A stretch of DNA of 11,708 bases from Methanoculleus sp. (GTDB taxonomy: Archaea > Halobacteriota > Methanomicrobia > Methanomicrobiales > Methanoculleaceae): NCBI GenBank assembly GCA_023230425.1, contig JALNXI010000036.1:1-11708 (forward strand). The letters are read 5' to 3'. Shown here piece after piece: positions 7,201-11,708 of this stretch. The notes beneath the pieces are model-generated. The model was not told the DNA's origin and ran no database searches. It was given only the letters and a program-made list of their open reading frames with translations. Each line of letters begins with the position of its first letter. The first letter of the stretch is position 1. Made by a program: the position numbers and the translations under genes.

Positions 7201-8262
7201 GAAGAGCGCCAGAAACTTCGCCGCACTCTTCTGCCACGTAAACCGCTCATCAACGGTCCTCTTCGCGTTTGCTCCAAGACTCCGGGCTACATCCGGGTTC
7301 TCCAGCAGGTAGTCGATCTTTCCGGCGATCTCCGCCGGCTCAGGGAGTACGAGGATGCCGTTCTCCCCATCCCGGATCGCCTCCGGGATCCCGGCCACCG
7401 GGGTTGCGACGATGGGTTTGCCCATGGCCATCGCCTCAAGGAGCGCTATCGGCAACCCGTCCCCGAGGGTGATGTGCGTGTAGATATCACAGAGCGAGAG
7501 CGGCACAGAAGGGTTCTCGATATCTCCCGTGAAGGTTACGTGCCCGGATATCCCTTCGGCGCGTGCGAACTCCTCCACTTCCGGGGAAAAGATGCCCCTC
7601 CGTGTCGCGATAAGGACGATCTCCGGATACTTTTCTTTGAGGAGGTTGACGGCACGGATGAGGTGTTTCAGGCCTTCGGCCTTGTACTTCAGGGCAGTCA
7701 GGCCAAGGGCGAGCAGCACCGGCCGGCGGTCCCCGATACCGAACCGCTCGCAGAACGCGGCAACCTCCCCGGGGGTCACCGTGGCAATCTCAGGGGCCCC
7801 CGCGTAGGTTATCTCGGTCCTCGGGAACTCCAGGTTCCAGACCTCGACGGTTCTCTCCCTGAGCCGCTCCGATACGAAGGTTACGTGGTCGCACCGGTTG
7901 AGGAGGGCCTGGTAGAAGAGCCGGAACCGGTCCGTCAATGCCTCTTCAGGCTCGGTATGGAACGTCTGGACAACAGTGCAGCCGCGGAGGAGTTTGTAGG
8001 CGACCGCAGGGAAGAGGCAGTGCCAGCCGCCGTGAACGCTGATGACGTCCGGCCTGTAGTCCCGCAGGGCGGAGAGCGACCGCACCGCAAAGAGCCGCTG
8101 GCCTGCCGGGATGCAGACCTCGCCGGGATCGCTCCCCTCCCTGAATATGACCTGTACATCGGCGCCGCTCGCAGCCAGTTCCCGGACCAGATTCTGCAGG
8201 TAGACTTTGATGCCGCCGCCCTGACTCTCTTTCCAGTAGTTGGTGATGAGCGCGACCTTCAT
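7180..8262 (-). CDS. GT4-family glycosyltransferase with D in place of the first EX7E glutamate
   Basis: Predicted GT-B fold glycosyltransferase, 360 residues. N-terminal acceptor domain begins KVALITNYWKESQGGGIKVY (2-21), where the GGG loop is the usual phosphate-binding GT4 feature. The middle has VHGGWHCL (76-83) and QTFHTEP (99-105). The donor domain has LALGLTALKYKAEGLKHLIR (184-203) and LGDGLPIALLEAMAMGKPIV (266-285). In that second motif the first acidic position is Asp268, not the usual Glu, with Glu276 retained. The ATG at 8262 is preceded by no clear ribosome binding site, but by a TATA-like GATATAG about 30 bases upstream, so a leaderless or very short-leader mRNA is likely. The stop overlaps the plus-strand GT4 gene by 21 bases, tail to tail. 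Role in the glycan is inferred from context; donor and acceptor unknown. Confidence 0.87.
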   Translation of the reverse strand: MKVALITNYWKESQGGGIKVYLQNLVRELAASGADVQVIFREGSDPGEVCIPAGQRLFAVRSLSALRDYRPDVISVHGGWHCLFPAVAYKLLRGCTVVQTFHTEPEEALTDRFRLFYQALLNRCDHVTFVSERLRERTVEVWNLEFPRTEITYAGAPEIATVTPGEVAAFCERFGIGDRRPVLLALGLTALKYKAEGLKHLIRAVNLLKEKYPEIVLIATRRGIFSPEVEEFARAEGISGHVTFTGDIENPSVPLSLCDIYTHITLGDGLPIALLEAMAMGKPIVATPVAGIPEAIRDGENGILVLPEPAEIAGKIDYLLENPDVARSLGANAKRTVDERFTWQKSAAKFLALFSDGQRM

Positions 8263-8290
8263 GCGACCGGGGTTGATGAGTGGCGCGTCG

Positions 8291-8300
8291 CTATATCAAC
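8291..8300 (-). promoter_or_regulatory. TATA-like box for the minus-strand GT4 gene
   Basis: Read on the minus strand this is GTTGATATAG, centred about 33 bases before the ATG at 8262. That would put transcription start within a few bases of the start codon, fitting the absence of a ribosome binding site. Confidence 0.4.
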
Positions 8301-8436
8301 CTTTGCGCACCCCGGAGAGGGGACGGGCAGAACGCTGCTCATGCTGTCGCGGCAGACCCCCGGTTGTCTACCTGTTTTCTCGGGCGACTATCCTCGCCTC
8401 TCGCGTCCGGCGGCACCGGCATCCATTTGAGAGTAA

Positions 8437-8462
8437 TTATAAATACTCAGCCCATAAATGGG
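8437..8462 (+). promoter_or_regulatory. Promoter with operator-like dyad for the GT4 gene at 8518
   Basis: TTATAAATA (8437-8445) is the best archaeal TATA-box match in the window, within an otherwise GC-rich 255-base gap (8263-8517). It is followed at once by the inverted repeat CCCAT-AA-ATGGG (8451-8462), which lies between the box and the expected transcription start near 8467. That would leave a leader of about 50 bases. A short repeat AGGTC...GACCT (8500-8504 and 8513-8517) abuts the start codon. The rest of the gap shows no gene. Confidence 0.5.
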
Positions 8463-8517
8463 GGGCCGTTCAGCCTATCTCGTTCGTGTCCGGGCAGGGA
8501 GGTCTGAACCCTGACCT

Positions 8518-9648
8518 ATGCGTATCTGCATGCTCACCACAACCCACCGGCCTCATGACGGACGGATATTCGAGAAAGAGGCGAAGAGCCTTGCGAAGGA
8601 GCACGACGTCACGATCATCGCCCCTTCGGATGCCGGGGGTGTCGGAGAGGACGGGGGCGTGCGGGTCGTCGCCGTCCGGAGACCCGCATCGAACCTCCTT
8701 CACCCGGTGACGCTCTGGCGGGCGTTTCGGGCGTGCTGGGGCGAGGAATGCGACGTTATCCACTGCCATGAGCCGGATGCCCTCCTGATCGCCCTCCTGC
8801 TGAAGGCAGTGAGTGGCCGGAAAGTCGTCTACGACATTCACGAGCACTGGCCGAGCGAGATCCCGTTCGACCTGGGCCTCCCGAACACGACTGCTCTCAC
8901 CCGCTTCCTTGAGCACCTGCTCTCGCCGCTTGAGCTCGGGCTCGCCCGGTTTGCCGATGCGAAGATTGCCGTCAGCGAGAGCGTCGCGGAGCGGTTCAGG
9001 GGGAACGGAAAAGAGCCCGTGATCATATCCAACTTCTCGGTCGCCGATTCGGTACCACCGGCGCCACAGGCGGGGAGTGGGCGCAGCGTGATGTACATGG
9101 CCGGAAACATGCAGTTGTTCCACGGCATCCGGGAGTGCATCAGTGCAATGTCGAAGGTGACGGCGAAGTATCCCGATCTCTCCCTGACGCTCGTCGGGAA
9201 CGTTCGTGAGGATATCGGTGCGATTGCGGCGAAGACGGAACCAAGGCCGGAGATTACGCTGACCGGCTATCTCCCCTACCGGGAGATGTACGAGACTCTG
9301 CGCGCGGGGTGCATCGGCCTCCTCGTCTTTCAGCCCGATTACTACAACGCCTACATCGGCCTCCCGAACAAGCTCTTCGATTACATGCTCTGTGGCCTCC
9401 CTGTCGTTGCGAGCGATTTTCCCGAGATCCGCAAAGTGGTCGGCGAGGCAGAGTGTGGGGTGCTCGTCGACCCGACCGACCCGGACGCGATCGCGGAGGC
9501 GATCGTTTCCCTGATGGAGCACCCTGAGGAGGCGCGGAGGATGGGGGAGAACGGACGGAGGGCGGTTCTTGAGCGGTATAACTGGGGAAAGGAAGAGGCG
9601 AGATTGCTGAGCCTGTACCGGTCCCTGAACGGCTCAGGGATGGCTTGA
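8518..9648 (+). CDS. GT4-family glycosyltransferase
   Basis: GT-B fold glycosyltransferase of 376 residues. The N-terminal domain opens MRICMLTTTHRPHDGRIFEK (1-20), a pattern common in GT4 enzymes of polysaccharide loci, and continues with DVIHCHEPDAL (79-89) and VVYDIHEHWPSEIP (103-116). The donor domain has VMYMAGNMQLFHGIRECI (191-208), LVGNV (225-229), and GLPNKLFDYMLCGLPVVAS (281-299), the form of the acidic-site motif seen in the subgroup that uses NKLFEYM-like text rather than classical EX7E. The ATG at 8518 is secured by an in-frame TGA at 8512-8514. GGGAGG (8497-8502) is the nearest ribosome binding site but is 15 bases away, longer than usual. It has its own promoter, diverges from the minus-strand GT4 gene at 8262, and overlaps the next gene tail to tail by 15 bases. 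Donor and acceptor unknown. Confidence 0.88.
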   Translation: MRICMLTTTHRPHDGRIFEKEAKSLAKEHDVTIIAPSDAGGVGEDGGVRVVAVRRPASNLLHPVTLWRAFRACWGEECDVIHCHEPDALLIALLLKAVSGRKVVYDIHEHWPSEIPFDLGLPNTTALTRFLEHLLSPLELGLARFADAKIAVSESVAERFRGNGKEPVIISNFSVADSVPPAPQAGSGRSVMYMAGNMQLFHGIRECISAMSKVTAKYPDLSLTLVGNVREDIGAIAAKTEPRPEITLTGYLPYREMYETLRAGCIGLLVFQPDYYNAYIGLPNKLFDYMLCGLPVVASDFPEIRKVVGEAECGVLVDPTDPDAIAEAIVSLMEHPEEARRMGENGRRAVLERYNWGKEEARLLSLYRSLNGSGMA

Positions 9649-10878
9649 CGATACAGTCTGAATAGGTGTAACTACCTCTTCTGTTACTTTATCTGGTTCG
9701 TGGTATTGGCGGATCGCCGTATCGTAGATGCGAAGGATGTCTCCTGCTATCCTGTTCCATGAAAACTTCTCCGCGAACAGGAGGATCTCCTCAGGATTCC
9801 AGTCATTCTCCAGCCCGATACGGATCTTCTCTGCGAGATCGCCTTCGTCGCCGGGCTGACAGAACAGCCCGTGCCTCTCAGAGACGATGATCTCCCTGCT
9901 TCCGGGGGTATTTGTTGCAATGACGGGCTTTCCGCAGGCCATGGCTTCGATCTGGACGATCCCGAAACTCTCGTTCAGGCTCGGAAGAACAAAGAGGTCG
10001 CATGCGTTCATCCAGACCGGTATCTCATTGTGGGGTTTGTTTCCGGCCATCAGCACATGTTCCGACAGGCCTTCATCGACGATCTGCTGCTCCAGTGCCG
10101 CTCTCTGCGGTCCGCTGCCGACGATGACACAGAGCAGGTCCGGGTATTCCCGGACGATAGTTCGGATTGCCGAGATGAGGTGGCGGTGGCCTTTGATGAC
10201 TTCCAGGTTCCCGACGGAGAGAACGATGCGTCGGTCTTCCGGCAGCCCGAGTTCTGTTCTGCAGGCCCTGCTGTCCATCGGCCGGAAGATTGTGGAGAAG
10301 CCGTTTGAGACCCGGAGGACCTTCTCGTTGTAGTTTTTCAATGTGGGTATATCGCAGGTGTTTGCTCTCAGCACCGCATCTGAGTTCAGCCAGGCCTTCT
10401 GGATCAGGGGGTGATCCATATTGTTCTCTTCAGACAGCCATGCCGGGTCCTCGTGGATCGTCGTGATGACCGGGATCTTCAGTTTTTCCTTCAGCGCCAC
10501 GCCGATATAGGCCGACGGCCACGTAAAATGGGCGTGGATCAGGTCAAATCTCTTTCCCAGATTCTTGAGCAGGCGCTCCACGACGTAGGGCCGAGTGTCA
10601 AAGGACAGTTTCGATCTGTTCGTGATTCCCGGGAGAGGGAGGCACCTCGGAAGGAAGAGGCAGCGCGGATAGAATACTGAGATGTTATCATACTGGTAGT
10701 CCCTGCAGAGCCGGTCGTTCGGCATGACCCGTCCGGAAAAGAGAACGGGTGCCACTACGACGATCTCCTGGAAATACGGTTTTATCGTATCGACATAGTT
10801 TTTTATGAAGATGCCGCCGATATACGTATCTGTCAAATCAGGGTAATCGGGCGTGATGATTAAGAGATTGCGCTTCAT
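9634..10878 (-). CDS. GT4-family glycosyltransferase, AT-richer than its neighbours
   Basis: GT-B fold retaining glycosyltransferase of 414 residues with textbook motifs. The N-terminal domain begins KRNLLIITPDYPDLTDTYIG (2-21), followed by FDLIHAHFTWPSAYIG (111-126) and ITTIHEDP (138-145). The donor domain has LSVGNLEVIKGHRHLI (220-235, phosphate-binding lysine at 229), VGSGPQR (253-259), and LNESFGIVQIEAMACGKPVI (301-320) with EX7E at Glu303 and Glu311, then ATNTPGSREII (321-331). The frame is open back to an ATG at 11061, but the 61 residues before Met 10878 do not resemble a glycosyltransferase start, so 10878 is chosen; its ribosome binding site is weak. Codons are more A/T-ending than in genes to the left, suggesting separate acquisition. 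It overlaps the convergent GT4 gene by 15 bases. Sugar specificity unknown. Confidence 0.88.
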   Translation of the reverse strand: MKRNLLIITPDYPDLTDTYIGGIFIKNYVDTIKPYFQEIVVVAPVLFSGRVMPNDRLCRDYQYDNISVFYPRCLFLPRCLPLPGITNRSKLSFDTRPYVVERLLKNLGKRFDLIHAHFTWPSAYIGVALKEKLKIPVITTIHEDPAWLSEENNMDHPLIQKAWLNSDAVLRANTCDIPTLKNYNEKVLRVSNGFSTIFRPMDSRACRTELGLPEDRRIVLSVGNLEVIKGHRHLISAIRTIVREYPDLLCVIVGSGPQRAALEQQIVDEGLSEHVLMAGNKPHNEIPVWMNACDLFVLPSLNESFGIVQIEAMACGKPVIATNTPGSREIIVSERHGLFCQPGDEGDLAEKIRIGLENDWNPEEILLFAEKFSWNRIAGDILRIYDTAIRQYHEPDKVTEEVVTPIQTVSSSHP

Positions 10879-11141
10879 GCTATCTATCCGCAGGTGTTGG
10901 GCCTCATCGAGTTCATTGGATACAAATGCCGTATTACTGATCCTTATCAAGTAACTCTCTTTATTTCTGTTGTAAAATATGTTTTTGATCGGGTTTTTGA
11001 GGGATTGACTGGGGCATAACGTTATCAGTCGGATCCGTCGGCTGATACAGGACCCTGGCATCCGGCCGACGATCGGCAGAGTATCTACATTAATCGGCCT
11101 TGTGCCGGTACTGCTGCTCGGGGATTGAGGGCCGGCCCCTT
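10879..11141 (-). promoter_or_regulatory. Noncoding, dyad-rich leader region before the GT4 gene
   Basis: This 263-base gap between two minus-strand genes holds no credible gene. It has the most AT-rich stretch in the window (10921-10980 is 17 G/C in 60), where TATA-like sequences such as CATATTTTA (minus strand, about 10975-10983) could start transcription roughly 100 bases before the ATG at 10878. Inverted repeats include ATAACGTTAT (11016-11025), a nine-base arm pair at 11023-11031 and 11039-11047 with one mismatch, GCCGA-CGA-TCGGC (11065-11077), and GGGCCGGCCC (11129-11138). No T-run terminator is seen after the methyltransferase gene. Confidence 0.4.
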
Positions 11142-11708
11142 CTACCGTGCCAGCACCAGCAGGGAGTATCCACCGAATATCCTCACGGTCAGGTCACTGT
11201 GAAGAGGGAAACAGATTCGCCGTGGTATGCGGAGAAGATCGTCTTTCCATCCGTGTCCGCGCGAAACCAGATAGCCGGACGTGTAGCGAGTATCGAGAAC
11301 ATCATAGCCAAGGTCGCCGAAGACCTGCAGGAGTATGTCCTTCGTAAAGTAATGTAGATGGCCGCTGTTCAGCCGCTGTTTCCGTAAAAACCCGGAATGG
11401 AGTGCCGAGAGCACGAAAAATTCCAGCGGGATGTGAAATACCTTGTATGTTGCCTTATCCTTAACTGCCCGCATGAATCCAAGATAGTCCTCGACATGCT
11501 CTATCACATCGATGGCAAGGAGAAGATCCCAGTGAATATCAGGCTCATGGAGAAGGTCGCCCTGGGTGAAATGTAATCGTTCATTTGATTTTGGCTTGCA
11601 AAGTTCGATTGCCTGAGGCGAGATGTCGTAGCCCCGGAAAACACAGTCGTCGCCCATCGATCTCTGCAGATTGACCAATATCTCGCCCGCCCCACACCCA
11701 ACCTCACC
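11142..11708 (-). CDS. SAM-dependent methyltransferase (N-terminus beyond window edge)
   Basis: Class I Rossmann-fold methyltransferase; 188 codons are present and the frame is still open at base 11708, so the 5' end is missing. Near the visible start is motif I, EVGCGAGEIL (bases about 11676-11705), which binds S-adenosylmethionine. It is followed by an acidic loop GYDISPQAIELC, then FTQGDLL, then LLLAIDVIEHVEDY, the usual motif of small-molecule methyltransferases of the Methyltransf_11/23 type. HLHYFTKDILLQVFGDLGY and a C-terminal beta segment ending LLVLAR are also typical. An in-frame TTG at 11676-11678 is not a likely start because motif I lies upstream of it. In this setting it may O-methylate a sugar of the glycan, but methylation of another small molecule is equally compatible with the sequence. 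Base composition is lower in GC than the left half, like the adjacent GT4 gene. Confidence 0.85.
   Translation of the reverse strand, partial: GEVGCGAGEILVNLQRSMGDDCVFRGYDISPQAIELCKPKSNERLHFTQGDLLHEPDIHWDLLLAIDVIEHVEDYLGFMRAVKDKATYKVFHIPLEFFVLSALHSGFLRKQRLNSGHLHYFTKDILLQVFGDLGYDVLDTRYTSGYLVSRGHGWKDDLLRIPRRICFPLHSDLTVRIFGGYSLLVLAR

Noticed and set aside
7150..7240. Bidirectional terminator between the convergent GT4 genes
   Set aside because: No stem-loop with T-run and no oligo-T tract is present on either strand near the overlap.
8470..9522. 350-codon minus-strand open frame opposite the GT4 at 8518
   Set aside because: Shadow frame; it also crosses a promoter-like gap, and its product has no domain features.
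10879..11061. 61-residue N-terminal extension of the minus-strand GT4 gene
   Set aside because: The extension does not resemble a glycosyltransferase, spans the AT-rich promoter-like stretch, and the domain begins naturally at the ATG at 10878.
11100..11357. 85-codon plus-strand open frame
   Set aside because: It lies mostly opposite the 3' part of the methyltransferase gene and has no recognisable features.
1..11708. Defence system, prophage, insertion sequence or CRISPR array
   Set aside because: Every supported gene fits glycan synthesis. No transposase, integrase, nuclease, helicase or spaced direct repeats were seen on either strand.

Overview
The window is a surface-polysaccharide or protein-glycosylation locus, most likely from a methanogenic archaeon of the order Methanomicrobiales. 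A Methanoculleus-like organism is my best guess. The reasons are GC-rich coding sequence, AT-rich TATA-like boxes 25 to 40 bases upstream of several starts, GGTG-type ribosome binding sites, and proteins resembling the acetamido-sugar enzymes known from methanogens. The taxonomic call is an inference from pattern, since no database was searched.

Layout. On the minus strand, 1-1200 is the start and most of a multi-pass Wzx-type oligosaccharide flippase, cut off at its C-terminus by the left edge. A 171-base divergent promoter region separates it from a tight plus-strand operon at 1372-7200. That operon encodes a Gfo/Idh/MocA oxidoreductase, a UDP-ManNAc dehydrogenase (WecC type), a UDP-GlcNAc 2-epimerase (WecB type), a family 2 glycosyltransferase and a GT4 glycosyltransferase. 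The first three gaps are 13, 2 and 3 bases and the last is 36. A second GT4 lies on the minus strand (7180-8262) and overlaps the operon tail to tail by 21 bases. A promoter-bearing 255-base gap precedes a third GT4 on the plus strand (8518-9648). That gene overlaps a fourth, minus-strand GT4 (9634-10878) tail to tail by 15 bases. After a 263-base noncoding stretch rich in inverted repeats comes a minus-strand SAM-dependent methyltransferase (11142 to the right edge), whose N-terminus is missing.

How the genes work together. The epimerase and dehydrogenase should convert UDP-GlcNAc to UDP-ManNAc and then UDP-ManNAcA. The Gfo/Idh/MocA enzyme resembles sugar-nucleotide 3-dehydrogenases that start 3-acetamido sugar synthesis. 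The five glycosyltransferases would build an oligosaccharide on a lipid carrier, the flippase would move it across the membrane, and the methyltransferase may decorate it or a neighbouring sugar. No oligosaccharyltransferase, initiating phosphoglycosyltransferase, aminotransferase or acetyltransferase is visible, so the locus continues outside the window or relies on genes elsewhere.

Sequence right of about 9650 is visibly more AT-rich than the rest, which suggests a different origin. I saw no RNA gene, insertion sequence, CRISPR array or defence gene.
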